From assembly GCA_029962745.1 (NCBI GenBank), contig CM057155.1, positions 34,102,233-34,166,232 on the forward strand: DNA of 64,000 nucleotides, in the 5' to 3' direction. This document shows positions 32,140 to 44,500 of the stretch, one piece after another. Below the pieces are notes generated by a model. That model had not been told where the DNA came from, did no database searches, and worked only from the letters and a program-made list of their open reading frames with translations. The translations under genes and the position numbers were made by a program. Source of the stretch: Echinometra lucunter (lineage: Eukaryota > Echinodermata > Echinoidea > Camarodonta > Echinometridae). Each line of letters begins with the position of its first letter. Position 1 is the first letter of the stretch.

Positions 32140-33392
32140 AATCCAGTTCTTTGCTTCGATAAGTGCATCAAATGCAACCATGTAATATCTGATTACGTCA
32201 CTCTCATTCCGCTTTTCGAATACTTAACTGACATAGCAGAAGCAGTAAACTGTCTCCCCAAAGACATTGTAAGACATTTGACTTGCTCCTGTTCTGACAC
32301 TGAAGTTAAAAGAAAGTACAAGGTTGTTACTCAAGCTAGTGTATTAATACAAGTAGTAAACAAGGGTGATCCCGCTGAAATAGCAGACTCGTTTCCAGGA
32401 TGTTCCAAAGGTTTTGGAATAGACCAGTTCTATTTGCTCCATCACGTGATCATGGCGAATGGTGATTCTGTCAGGACATACAAACGTGAAGGTGATCACT
32501 TCAAACTCATGAATGGGAAAAAAAGAACGGGGCAAGAATTGAGTCTATCCCAAATTATTGCACAGGCTGAGGAAAGTGATTTATTTTTAATATACTTAGG
32601 CAATACTTCAGTGGACACTAAAATTGATAACATTGAAGTGAATATAGATAGCTCTGGTAAAGTTGGGCCAGTAGTCGACCTTCCACAAGGAATAAATGAT
32701 AGTCTTTTGAACTTAGTTACACGTATTCCCTTAGAAATATTACCAGAAAAGCACTCATTGGGCAAACATTGTTTGGAAAAGCGAAATCTTTCAATTTTGA
32801 CTAACGACAGCTGGTTTAACGATAAGATTATCACTGCTTGTTTCTAGTGAACAGAGTATACCTCAGATGAGACATAAAATAGGCTTACTGGATGCTTGCT
32901 GGGCAGGAAGCAAGCTTGCTAGAAACCGCTCTCAAATTTGGTACGTAAATGAGCCAAAACATCTAAATCGGAACAGAAATTGGGCTCAACACGACCTGGT
33001 CTTTATTCCATTATCCTACAGCAATCACTGGGTTTCACTGCAGTACAACCTTCGACCCTTACCATAACCATCATGGATCCTCTGGGGAATGCTTCACATG
33101 ACACTGTAAGGATTGCTAAGAGAGCTATGTGCATATGCATGTTCTCCATGCATGCAAGGTAGTGGTAGATAGTTTTGATATGGCTAGTTATATCAATCAA
33201 TGGAAAATTGTATTTCCTTCTGGGCTACCTAATCAACAAGACGCAAATAACTCTGGGGTCTTTATCTGCATGTATGCATGTTCTGTAATGGAAGGCAGGC
33301 TTTTGCAACACGCGACATACACTGAAACTTTGAAAAAACTTAGAAACTTGATGCTGAGAGAATTCATTGAACGTAAATTGCCGCCATTGTAA
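32140..33392 (+). pseudogene. USP-like C-terminal fold followed by Ulp1/SENP (C48) protease-like region, several frameshifts
   Basis: The upper part (32140-32600) has Cys pairs (CFDKCIKC, CSCSD), ASVLIQVV, YLLHHVIM and SDLFLIYLG, reminiscent of the end of a USP fold but without its own Cys box. From about 32800 it becomes a Ulp1-type protease: DSWFNDKII (the W-L-N-D entry motif), VFIPLSYSNHWVSLQY (catalytic His 33026-33028), IMDPLG (catalytic Asp 33076-33078), and LPNQQDANNSGVFICMYA. In the last motif the expected catalytic Cys of D-C-G is a Ser (codon TCT 33252-33254). Frames change near 32845, 33050 and 33130. It may be part of the same polyprotein as the USP frame just upstream. Ulp1 enzymes cleave SUMO-type tags; this copy is dead. 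Confidence 0.7.
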
Positions 33393-34295
33393 AGAGAATA
33401 GTAAGCTTCGCTGAAAAGGGATAAACTTAGTTTCTTATAGGCTTGTAAAGTTTAAATATGAAAACTGAATTTATGTTAGATGCTCCTGATCTCCTGTTAA
33501 ACTGCAAGTGGCATTAGCATGGCATTAATGCAGAATATGGCGGACACTCTGCGAAAGGTTGGACAGCTAAATATTTAAAAAAAAACAAAAAAAAACAGCG
33601 TTCTGCATTATTTGGTGGATTTTTTTCTCTCAATATTTCCCCCAAAGAAATATTCGTCCATACTTTCACCATAAGTTCGTAATAACTCTGTTCTACAATT
33701 GGCAAACTTTCTGGGAAAATTGTGCCCACAAAGCGACACCTTCCCTTGAAACAGTGCCTTAACTCGACTTAGGTCTTAGCTGTCCAATATTTTACTCATC
33801 TTTTCAATGGTTAGGGTGATATGAGACTGAACCATGTGGGAGGGGAGGACTTTTTAACTGAAAATTTGCCAAAGTTCTACCAAAGTATGCACCCGATCCT
33901 TCCGTTCCAATTTCAAAATATGCAAAAGCACTTTCGTGACCAACTAGGTTGCTTTGCACACTCGCTTACAATCTTGCCCCTCTCAAGGAAAAGGAAAGTC
34001 TGAGTCGGGGTCTGCGTATACGGCCTTGGACTGACCAAACCGGTTTGAGCACTTCAACTGCAATAATGCTGTTATAATTTTGAACATGAAAACTTTTGGT
34101 GACAGGTGATAGCCATAACTTCCCTCCCCCTCTGTTACCCTGGTGTGCACGTTTGTTTACATAGTAATAACAAAATAGATGATGTAGCACTGGATGTAAA
34201 AGTCTTCTTCAAAAATGGAAGATGCTGATTAATACATTGTATTAAGTTTGAGCACTGAGGAACTTTAAAAACACTGTGGTAATATATTAACGTTG
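33393..34295. other. Non-coding interior of the TIR element
   Basis: No recognised protein. It lies between the Ulp1-like remnant and a non-LTR tail; small frames on both strands look like chance. Confidence 0.5.
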
Positions 34296-34382
34296 CGTTC
34301 TTCAATAATAACCTTTATTTACCCAGGGTAGCCACTACAACCTTGACAACTTTATCAGCTGATCTTCCAGCGGGCCCTGCAT
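34296..34382 (-). mobile_element. Non-LTR retrotransposon 3' tail fragment
   Basis: On the minus strand it reads GCAGGGCCCGCTGGAAGATC through GGCTACCCTGGGTAAATAAA to a short ATT-rich end, a common style of LINE 3' terminus in marine deuterostomes as far as I recall. Only the tail is present. Confidence 0.45.
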
Positions 34383-34439
34383 AACATAATATGTTATTAT
34401 TACCCTTCTCCATTCTTATCATGGCATGCTACCTATATC

Positions 34440-35300
34440 AGTTACAGAGCAATTCTTCAGCTTTTGCCTCATGTATGCCATTATTTAGTTAAATTGTCAT
34501 ACGATATATTTCAGCCCATGAATTCAGAAACGACTTCGGTCATTTTCGAATGAGAATGAGCGAACATTGTGCGGAATGGGTGTATTTTGCCGGTTTGACC
34601 CCTAAATTCATTTTAAAACAGTAAGGACCAGACAAAAAGTTTCGGCATGCCATCTATATGAGAGTGAAGAGCAACTCTTCAACTTTTACCTCATGTATGC
34701 CATTATTTAGTTAAAATGTCACACGATATATTTCAAAAGGCCATGAATTCAGAAACGTTTTATGTCATTTCAAGATAAGAATGAGCGAACATTGCCCGGA
34801 ATGGGTGTATTATGCTGGTTTGCCCCTAAATTCATTTTAAAACAGTAAGGTCTAGACAAAAAGTATTGGCATGCCACCTATATGAGAGTAAAGAGCAACT
34901 CTTCAGCTTTTACCTCATGCATGCCATTATTTAGTTAAAATGTCATATGATATATTTCAATGGCCATGAATTCAGAAACATTTTTTATCATTTGAAGGTA
35001 AAATATTAGCGAACATTGCCCGGAATGAGTGTATTTTGCCGGTTTGACCCCTAAATTCATTTAAAAACAGTAAAGACCAGACAAAAAGTTTCGGCATGCC
35101 ACCTATATGAGAGTAAAGAACAACTCTTCAGCTTTTACCTCATGTATGCCATTATTTAGCTAAAATTTCAAAGGCCATGAAGTCAGAAACGACTTTGGTC
35201 ATTTTCGAATAAGAATCAGCGAACATTGTGCGAAATTGGTGTATATTGCCTGTTCGACGTCTGATTTCATTTCGAATCACAAAGGTCCAGACAAAAAAAA
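34440..35300 (+). repeat. Subterminal tandem array, four units of about 222 bp
   Basis: The anchor ctcttcarcttttrcctcatg occurs at 34455, 34677, 34901 and 35125. Units also share tagttaaaatgtca, catgaattcagaaac, gagcgaacattg and tttgacccctaaattcattt. Close to the right TIR of the 5.3-kb element. Confidence 0.9.
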
Positions 35301-35560
35301 AAACGTTTGAAATGTCACAAGATACTTTTCAAAGCCCTTTGTCTAAGAAAAAAACGCAATTTTACTTTTTCTTTTGTTCGTTTGTTCTTTTGGCGACACC
35401 ATACCCCTTAGAATGGTCCACTAATTTTCCTCTTATTGGTCGCGGGCTTATTGGTCGCCAGTTTCAAGGAGTGACCGGGACCCTGCTGGAGAAATAAGAT
35501 GAGAAGGGGGCTACTGTTCATGAAAGAGGAGGAAGAAAAAGCTACCAAGATATGTCAACT

Positions 35561-36693
35561 GGCTTTTACTAAACACTTGGGTCGCGTCCATGGCGTGGCG
35601 CTCTGGAAAACACTCGGGTCGCAGCTCGCTGAGCCAATTTTTTTTAATGGTATCTTCAAATCGGTCTACACGATGGGAAAATTTCATTGAAAATTATTGA
35701 TTTCTTTACAACCCTTTTTCATTGTCTTCAAGGCGGGTTCGAGGGGAAATCTACTTTAAAAAAAGACAAGTTGAAAGTTGCTCTTCATTAACTGATGAAA
35801 AAATAAGAAGACAAGGATTAGGACTGACAATACGAAAGAAAGAATACTAGGTAGATAAACTGAACTTTAAAGAAAGTGTAAGACTGCAAGGAAAGGAGTA
35901 TGACAGAATGGAAACGAGGAAGAATGGAACGAGTGCAAAGATGAACTGTGGGAAACTAATAAGAGAGGAATACAAAACAATGAAAGAAAGGAATAGTATG
36001 GAATGATAGGAGTAAAAGTATAAAAATGAAAGAATTTATTGGCCAGGTTTAACAGTGATAAAGATTTTTTTTGTAAATCCAAGACAGATAAACAGAAGGT
36101 AAATAAAGGGATAGAATAAAATGTAGAAGTTTGTTGTTTAAGACTGCCATATGAAAATAAAGTTAATAAAACTGAATAGGATAGAAATTACAAGGATGGA
36201 TGGAAATAGAAAAAAAAAGAAGATGAATTTTGGGAAACAAAGAACACATATATAAGGGTAAAAAGGAAAAAAATATTTTGTATTCCTCTCTTATTAATTT
36301 CCCACAGTGTTCATCTTTGTACTCGTTCCATTCTTCCTCATTTCCATTCTGTCATACTCCTTTCCTTGCAGTCTTACACTTTTTTTAAAGTTCAGTTTAT
36401 CTACCTAGTATTCTTTCTTTCGTATTGCCAATCCTAATTCTTGTCTTCTTATTTTTCCATCAGTTAATGAAGAGCAACTTTCAACTTGTCTTTTTTTATA
36501 GTAGATTTCCCCTTGAACACGCCTTGAAGACAACAATGAAAAAAGGTTGTGAAGACATTGAGAATTTTCATTAAAATTTTCCCATTGTGTAGGCCGATTT
36601 GAAGACACCATTAAAAAAAAAATTGGCTGAGCGAGCCGCGACCCGAGTGTTTTCCAGCACGCCGCGATGCGACCCGAGTGTTTAGTAAAAGCC
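35561..36693. mobile_element. Long-TIR element with perfect 8-bp target duplication
   Basis: TGTCAACT stands at 35553-35560 and 36694-36701. The element starts GGCTTTTACTAAACACTTGG and its other end is the inverse. The inverted arms are about 417 bases (35561-35977 and 36275-36693) with high similarity, and the motif AACACTCGGGTCGC occurs twice near each end. The interior of about 300 bases has no protein. An 8-bp duplication fits hAT, P or Merlin-like elements, but the termini do not match any I know. A lone end of this family is at 18246. Confidence 0.85.
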
Positions 36694-36719
36694 TGTCAAC
36701 TTGTGATGGTTTGTTCGTG

Positions 36720-36830
36720 AGTGTCAGTGTGCTTTTTTTGTTGTTGTCAGGAATCAATATTTATTGATAAATGTTTATGTTCTGTATGATTTCAATGTTG
36801 TCCTTTGGCAAAGTTTTATGTATGTATACG
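36720..36830 (+). repeat. Dispersed repeat shared with 50215-50360
   Basis: gaatcaatatttattgat and tttggcaaagttt with similar spacing appear in both places. The nearby gcatggcatattgtcgttag also has an inverted match at about 50030-50055. Confidence 0.65.
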
Positions 36831-36849
36831 GAGCCCCTATTGAAGTAAA

Positions 36850-37260
36850 TAAGAGAGGAGTAGACCGAAGCTAAGAAAATGAAAATTATCAAGGAATTTG
36901 AAAATGAAAGCCCGCATAGAGATCAAATGATTCAGAGCCTGGGATTTTTATATATTAGGAGTGAAAAATTCCACAGATAACATTTATCAGAGAAATGTAA
37001 ACAAAAGTCGATGAATATCGTCGTGCGCATGGCATATTGTCGTTAGGTCGATTTTCGGTCCAAAAATCGATTTTTAGATTTTCATGTCAGTTGATAGTGT
37101 TTACAGCTCTATCACGTGATGTCCTTAATATCATAAAACATGACGTAATAATGACGTAAAAGTCAATTGAAAAATGTCACTTGCACGAATTCGTCGGGAG
37201 GTGCTCTAGCAGAATGTTGTTACACGCTATGCGACCTTTGGAAATTAGCGCCGAAACCAA
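36850..37260. other. Upstream region of the multi-exon gene
   Basis: AT-rich with CRE-like TGACGTAA motifs near 37142-37158. No clear TATA box or initiator could be assigned. Confidence 0.35.
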
Positions 37261-37316
37261 CTCTGAAACAAGCAGAATGCCGTTGTGATGTCGCTGTCGT
37301 GTGATCCGGACTTACG

Positions 37317-37322
37317 GTGAGT
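37317..37322 (+). promoter_or_regulatory. Candidate donor of a non-coding first exon
   Basis: ACG|GTGAGT (donor GT 37317-37318) lies 1.25 kb before the first coding exon at 38573, which starts with an acceptor and only seven bases before its ATG. An upstream 5' UTR exon ending here is a reasonable guess. Confidence 0.35.
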
Positions 37323-38572
37323 TGATTTTTGTGTTTTATTCGTGAAAGAAATATGATCTGAAACAATTTTATAGGTAGTATGAGTGTTAAAGCTATAAGA
37401 TTACTGTGAGCCTATTAAAACACGATGGCAGTTAACATAAGTGAACTTTTACGAGGAATATTGTAGAAACTGTAGCAGGATAGTATAGTGTTGTCCCATG
37501 TATTCGTTTCTGCGTTGGTTCTTCGTGAACAAGCCCAAGTGCAAGCAAACGCAAATGCAAAGCTTACGTTAGGCTTAGCCTTAATTTAAGAAAGTCACAC
37601 ACATCAACAAGGTGTATGAAATGCAGGGGGATTTTTTAAAACTGCTTTGTAATGTATTTCCCCCTCATTTATTTATTTTTTTTGGGGGGGTGGGGCATTC
37701 AATTCGGGACAAATGCATGGCATTAATATATCAAATTTAAAATTAAAATTTTAAAAATTCATAACTTAGAACCCATTGTCCAATTTCAATAATATTTGTA
37801 CCACTGAACTCAGAATAACCTGAGGCTGAGGCTCAAGAATACATTCACAGCACCCAACTCTCTACAACCACATCACAATTCCCATTTCTGTCCCTACAAA
37901 TACAATAGCAAGATAGTAATACTAATAGGTCTAGAGTTGCCTACGACGTACGACCTGCCTACGCCTATGACATAGATCTAAATTATCTACGTTGTAATAC
38001 TAGTAGTAATAGGAAGAGTGAATGTGCTCCTTGCTTGTCCTCTATTTTTGAGCACTAGGCACATTCGTCCACTTTACACTTTACAGTGTAATACTAATAG
38101 AGTGATATACTGAATAATTCATTGAATATAAAATTATGAACCTGTTGAAATTGCTGTACTTATCTGCATTGAATAATAAAATAGCTGGTCGATGTAAGAA
38201 TCCTTGTGCTAATCCTCACCAGCGCCGACATTTAGTATGCTCGCGCGCTCGCTCAACCAAATGACATCTGTATGTACCGGTATGCGTTTGTACCGTGCAA
38301 GCCGACACAAAAGTTGTTCACACGTATTTGCTATAGTGATGGTGTAGATGGTCATTTATGACCATCTTACTTGTAGATGTGGGGGGGGGGGAAGGACTTC
38401 ACAGAAATTAATCAAAATGCTCTGAAAATTACTTCTGTCAACCTTTCTTTTGTAGACATTAGTTCATTGATTGTTTTATGCTATTGGGGTTGGGCCATAC
38501 ATAGTCATTAGATAAGTACAATTTATTTTCCATCAAGTAAAGGTCATGGTTTGGTGTTATGTTTCCTTGCAG

Positions 38573-41500
38573 ATTCAATATGGATCAAACTGTATTGACA
38601 GTAAAGTGGCTGAAGGATGGCTCCATCAACACGGTTGTTGCCAGAGATCTGTGGTACAGGAAGACGGGGCAGTTCAAGAAAGGGATGCAGGTGCAAATGA
38701 GAGATGAGAGAGGGAGATGGTGGGCAGGGAAAGTCATCAGTATCCTACCGTCGTTATTCAGTAAGTTATAATGAATACTGAAATTCATATGGCAATTTCT
38801 GTGTTGAGACACAGTTGTTATTTTACTTTGTTTTATTTTTCAAAAGAAATGAGCAGACATTTTATGCAACAAACACAAACCCTCACTGTATACTCTCTTC
38901 AATAATTTTGTTTTACTCTATTATTAAAAGGCAGACCAGAGCTTTCATCATATATGATGGTTTGTATGAGAAAAGGAATAAATATTACTTCCTTGACAAG
39001 TTCATTAATGGCAGAAAGTATAAATGTATTTTTGTGTCTGATTCTTTTTTACTCTGTATCAAAATGCAAAGTAGAGCTTTCAAGCCTTTCATTCTAATGT
39101 ATGATGGTTTGTATGAGAAAATGAATAAAGATTATCACTTCATTGACAAGTTCAGTGATGGCAGAAATTTTAAACTTAAAAGGTAACATTTGTGACTGCC
39201 AGATTCACAATTGAGAAGCCAATCAGGTAAACTTTGGAGATTGCACCCATTAATTGATTCCAATGTTACTTTCACAGTTGATGGTGCTACTGATGGTAAT
39301 GGTGACAAATGCCCTGCCAATGATGAATGCCCACCTGGAGATGACGACAACATTCCTCCAATGGAGTTACCGCCTGAAGGTTAGTATTTAACCCTTAACG
39401 TGCCACGTTCATGTACACTAGTATCCGATGAGCTGCTACGTGCATGCATGTACACTAGCACATGGCAAACAGCCACATTCATGTATACTCGCAATCGTCA
39501 CACAGTCATTGTTATGCCTATTATTATGTGTGGATTACTTCGCACGCAGGAGTGATTCCATTGTTTAGTGCATGCGTCACTCCTTCACCCAGGCCCATTT
39601 GTGTTTTGAGAAATCTAAGTGTAACTTACCAAATTATTTTTTACCTCTGGCATTAAAATAAATCTGGCTTTGGAAGATGAACACTTTGGTGTTTGGTTTA
39701 AAATCAATGGGCACATTAAGGGTTAACACACGATTTTTAAATGTTCTTTATTTAACTATTGACCTATCAGGCAATTGTTTTCAATGTTGCTTTCACAGGT
39801 GATGATGCTACCGATGGTAATGACTGCCCTGCCAATGACGAATGCCCACCTGGACCATCAAATCTATCTCCTGACATTGATGGCAGTTGTAGTGGAGATG
39901 ATGAGGATAACATCCCCCTGACAGAGTTAATGTCTAAAAGTTAGTATGTACTGCCTAATTCTGAAATGTTCTGTAGTTTCCTAAAATTTCTAATGCACAC
40001 TCAGTACAGAGCCCTGGTAGCTGGGGGTGCTGCAGCACCCCTAGATTTTCACGGGTCTATTTGTTTTTCTTTATTTGTGTATTTTTTTTCTTTTATTGTT
40101 TTTATTGTTCCAGCACTCCCAGCGAAACAAATTGTTCCCAAGTTCCTGACTCAGTATAATTGCTTGATTCTGAATGAACACCGCGGTGTACACATTGAGA
40201 TGCTAGATGATATGTCCACTGAATCAGTGGCGTCGGAACATTCTGATCAGACAAAACATTGGAGGGGCAAGCCATTGTGTGCTAACAATGGCTTGCCCCT
40301 CCAATCCTTTGATCAGAACGTTCCGACGCCTCTGCACCGAATCATTCATCCTTGCCCTTCGATGTTTCATCGCCATCAGGGGAGCAGTCCGGCAGATCCG
40401 GTGTGATCAAGGAACCAATTTTGTTGGAGCCAGAAACGAACTCCAGGCGGCAATGAAGGAAATGAATGCCGATAAGGTGGAGGCTTATCTTTCAGATAAG
40501 CAATGCGAATTCGTTTTCAATGCTCCACACTCAAGTCATGCTGGCGGGGTATGGGAGAGGCAGATTCGAACTATTCGAAACGTTTTAAGAGCCACAATAG
40601 ATCTGTGCCCAGGAAGGCTAACAGATACAGCTCTACGCTGCCTCTTCTATGAAGCTATGACAATCGTGAACAGTCGCCCCTTGTCGATGGCCAACATAAA
40701 TGACCCAAATGCAGATGCCCCACTCACGCCAAATCATCTGCTCACCTTCAAGACTACCACTCCGCTACCCCCTCCTGGAGAATTCCCGGAGACGGACATG
40801 TACACCCGAAAGGCTTGGAGAAGGGTGCAGTTCTTGTTGGAGCAGTTTTGGTCTCGGTGGCGCAAAGAATACTTGCTGGGGCTGCAGGAGCGCCAGAAAT
40901 GGACAAAGCCCCACAGAAATCTCCAAGTAGGAGATGTAGTACTTGTTATTGACCAGGAGGTACCGCGTATGAAATGGCCTCTGGCTGTTGTGACCGCAGC
41001 TGCTCCGGATGCATATGGTTTGGTGAGAAAGGTCCGTGTTCGCGTCGGTAACAAAGAACTTGATAGCAAGGGAAGGCCTTTGAAGAAGCCAACAGAGCTT
41101 TTGAGGCCCATTCAGAAGATAGTTCTCCTCATGGCGTCAAGTTAATATTTAGGTAGTTGCCTGTCAACGATCCGTTCTTTGTTTTGACTTCAATTAGGCC
41201 TTTCTTTCGTGCTTTGGGAGTTTGGATACTTTAAATGCTTTGAATCACTTTCGCTGTGCGCGTTACTAGCATTCTGCTTCTTTGTGCTTTGTACACAATG
41301 AAATGGTTCTTTTTCTTTCAGTTTCTAAACTTGTTAACAAAATTGTCATGATTTCCGTTTTTGATGATAGTAGCAACTTGCAAAGGCGATGTGATATAGT
41401 TGCCTCCTTCACTTGTGATAATGGAAATCATTGTTTATATTGTATACCTCCATGTAAATGTCATAACTTATATTGTAGGAGTTAGGGTCACGTGGTTTCA

Positions 41501-44500
41501 TACTTTGAAGTTACATTTGAGGGTTATAAATAAGTTTATTAATAAATTTTTTAGTTGAGTAGAGAGTGCTTTTAAAACTTAAGAAAATTACTTCGTCATG
41601 TATCATTATGATTAAACCCTAGGGTAATTTTGGTGGGAGTGTAACAGCACACCATACTCAACTGAACTCATTTGGCATCCCATAATAATCCAAACACTAC
41701 TTTGTTTGTTTGGAGGAAGTCCTCCAAGGTATATAGTGACAGGGAATGGGATGAAGGGTGGTATGACCTAAGTATTGTTACTGCAGATAAGAGGCCAAGC
41801 AGCGTGCTCGCGTGTCAATACAGGAGAGCAGTGCCATTGCAGTACTGAATATCAACTTATAGAACTTCCAACTATATTGGTTAAAACTATGTTTCCTTAA
41901 ATGTTGCCTTGATGGAGCAAATGACCATGTGGATAGGAAACAGTTCTGCAGAATTCATTTAAACTCAGAGATTTGTCTGCCTTTGATGCCAACTGGCACA
42001 GTGGTAAGCATTATTCAAAGTCACATTATTATTATACTGCATATCTTTGTCTATTTCATGTTTCTTTCTTGTATGAATGTTCTTTTTATTGATCTGTAAT
42101 GTCTTAAATACTTTATACTTCATACTGGAAATGATAAGTACGGAAGAAAGATATTGAGATGTTATAATGTATACCGTAATACTGCAAATATAACTCTGTA
42201 AATAGGGTCTAGCATGTGAGACTACACATACCTAGGGGCAGCTCATTTTGGGAAACAAAGAGGGTCTTGTTATCTAGCTGTTTGTGGGGTCCTCTGACCA
42301 CTGTCCACTTTGGAATGTGGTTCCTTTCACACTAATCTTTATTTACTTTCTCCTTTCACTGGGTAGTTTTGGGTTTATAGTAATGAACGCACGGGTCGTT
42401 TACATTGTAGTAATTTAATTCGACTTAAATCTTGTGCTGTAATATATTAGTTGCATAGTGTAAATGGCTATATGTTGTTTCTCATCATTGAACTATAGTC
42501 TTAAGTCACAAAGTTATGAATTAGCTATAGTATATGTCTGCTTTGAATATAATTAACTCGATTTCTCTTTGTAATCATTAATTCAATACTAGACATTAAT
42601 TGTTCACTTCAAATGATAGTTTTCGTGATTAATATAAGCAGAATCAAGTTCACCTTATGTACATATAATCTGTATCATTTGTTAGATTAGTTGTTTGTTA
42701 CCTTTATTTTCATATACTTATTTTGTTTATTTACTTTGTTTATTTGTAGTTCTTACGGCATTGGCTAAAGCATAGAGATGGATTTACGGATTGAGAAGAA
42801 ACCTTTACAGAATAAAGTCTTTAGCTAAACCAGTACTTGAGAACGTGTCATTTATCGCCGTTATTTGTATTGTCGATCATCGGGGCAGGCACACCTCCAA
42901 TGGAGTTACCGCCTGAAGGTTAGTATTTAACCCTTAACGTGCCACGTTCATGTACACTAGTATCCGATGAGCTGCTATGTGCATGCATGTACACTAGCAC
43001 ATGGCGAACAGCCACATTCATGTATACTCGCAATCGTCACACAGTCATTGTTATGCCTATTATTATGTGTGGATTACTTCGCACGCAGGAGTGATTCCAT
43101 TGTTTAGTGCATGTGTCACTCCTTCACCCAGGCCCATTTGTGTTTTGAGAAATCTAAGTGTAACTTACCAAATTATTTTTTACCTCTGGCATTAAAATAA
43201 ATCTGGCTTTGGAAGATGAACACTTTGGTGTTTGGTTTAAAATCAAGGGCACATTAAGGGTTAACACATGATTCTTAAATGTTCTTTATTTAACTATTGA
43301 CTATCAGGCAATTGTTTCCAATGTTGCTTTCACAGGTGATGATGCTAGCGATGGTAATGACTGCCCTGCCAATGACGAATGCCCACCTGGACCATCAAAT
43401 CTATCTCCTGACATTGATGGCAGTTGTAGTGGAGATGATGAGGATAACATCCCCCTGACAGAGTTAATGTCTAAAAGTTAGTATGTACTGCCTAATTCTG
43501 AAATTTTCTGTAGTTTCCTAAAATTTATGATGCACACTCAGTATAATTGCTTGATTCTGAATGAAATGCCCAAATATACTTTTCATCCTATATTTTGATT
43601 TGTGAGATGAAACGAATAATTAATATAATTAATTTCATTGACCAGTTCATTAATGGCAGAAAGTTTAAATGTAGTTTGTGCCTGATTCACAATATAGATC
43701 GGAATTCAAGAACTTGTTATACATTTCTTTTCTTATTGAATGGCACTTTCATGAAATTAGATTAACATGGTGGCATTTAAGAATGTGTCTTTTTACTTTA
43801 ACACATGAGACCCTTAAACTATGTCTTTCAGGTAACAATGAGATTCAGCCTGATCAAGCAACAATGCAAGGTAAGAATGATTAATTTAAAGAAACATGTT
43901 TTAAGCACATCCTAGTTTCTATGTAAAATCTAACCTAATTTATTTGGGGGAGGGGAGGGGAGCACATGGGGGAGATCAGTAAATGAAAGCATTTTCTTAG
44001 TGAGTCCGGGCTTAATTACCCATTTGCCAATATTACCATACTCATGTTTTTTTTCCCCTTCATCTAGAGCAGTTTAACAATTTGATTATTAAAAAAAAAT
44101 AATTTTGATTATATTTTTGTTATGGATGGCACATGTTTTTTTTTTCTGTCATTGATTAATTGCTCTTTGATAATTGATGACTATTGACCGATTCCTTCTT
44201 TGTGGCAAATTAAAATGATTCAATATATCTGCATCTGTTCTCTTTTCTTTTCTTTCTATCTCGGCAACATAAAGCTCACTGTATGCACATAGGCTGTAGG
44301 GAGGAAGTCTTTGCAGCGTGTGTGACGTGCCTATCTCTTCTTTGTGGCAAGCATTTCTTTGAAGATGATCCCTGCAATCAGCATATTGAAATGTTGGTAC
44401 GGTGATTGACATCTCATGTTCAGTAAATATTATAGATGAATGGAGATAGCTTTAACAGATTGATAACAATTAAGCAGTCAAAGAGAATGAGTGCCAGTCA

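Larger units (their letters stand above)
30171..35458. mobile_element. 5.3-kb TIR element with USP- and Ulp1-type protease genes
   Basis: The outer ends are GCGACCAATAAG, present twice at each end in inverted orientation (30171 and 30195 on the left; 35438 and 35451 on the right), followed inward by a shared tatggtgtc block. Inside, an approximately 220-bp subterminal repeat occurs once inverted on the left (30423-30640) and about four times on the right (34440-35300). The interior carries decayed USP-like and Ulp1-like frames on the plus strand and a non-LTR tail at about 34296-34382. No transposase and no target duplication were found, so the superfamily is open; KDZ (Zisupton/Dileera) elements are known to carry Ulp1 proteases and are one candidate. 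Confidence 0.7.

Noticed and set aside
34455..35150. CRISPR-like array of regularly spaced repeats
   Set aside because: Units are about 222 bp, repeated throughout without unique spacers, in a eukaryotic transposon end.
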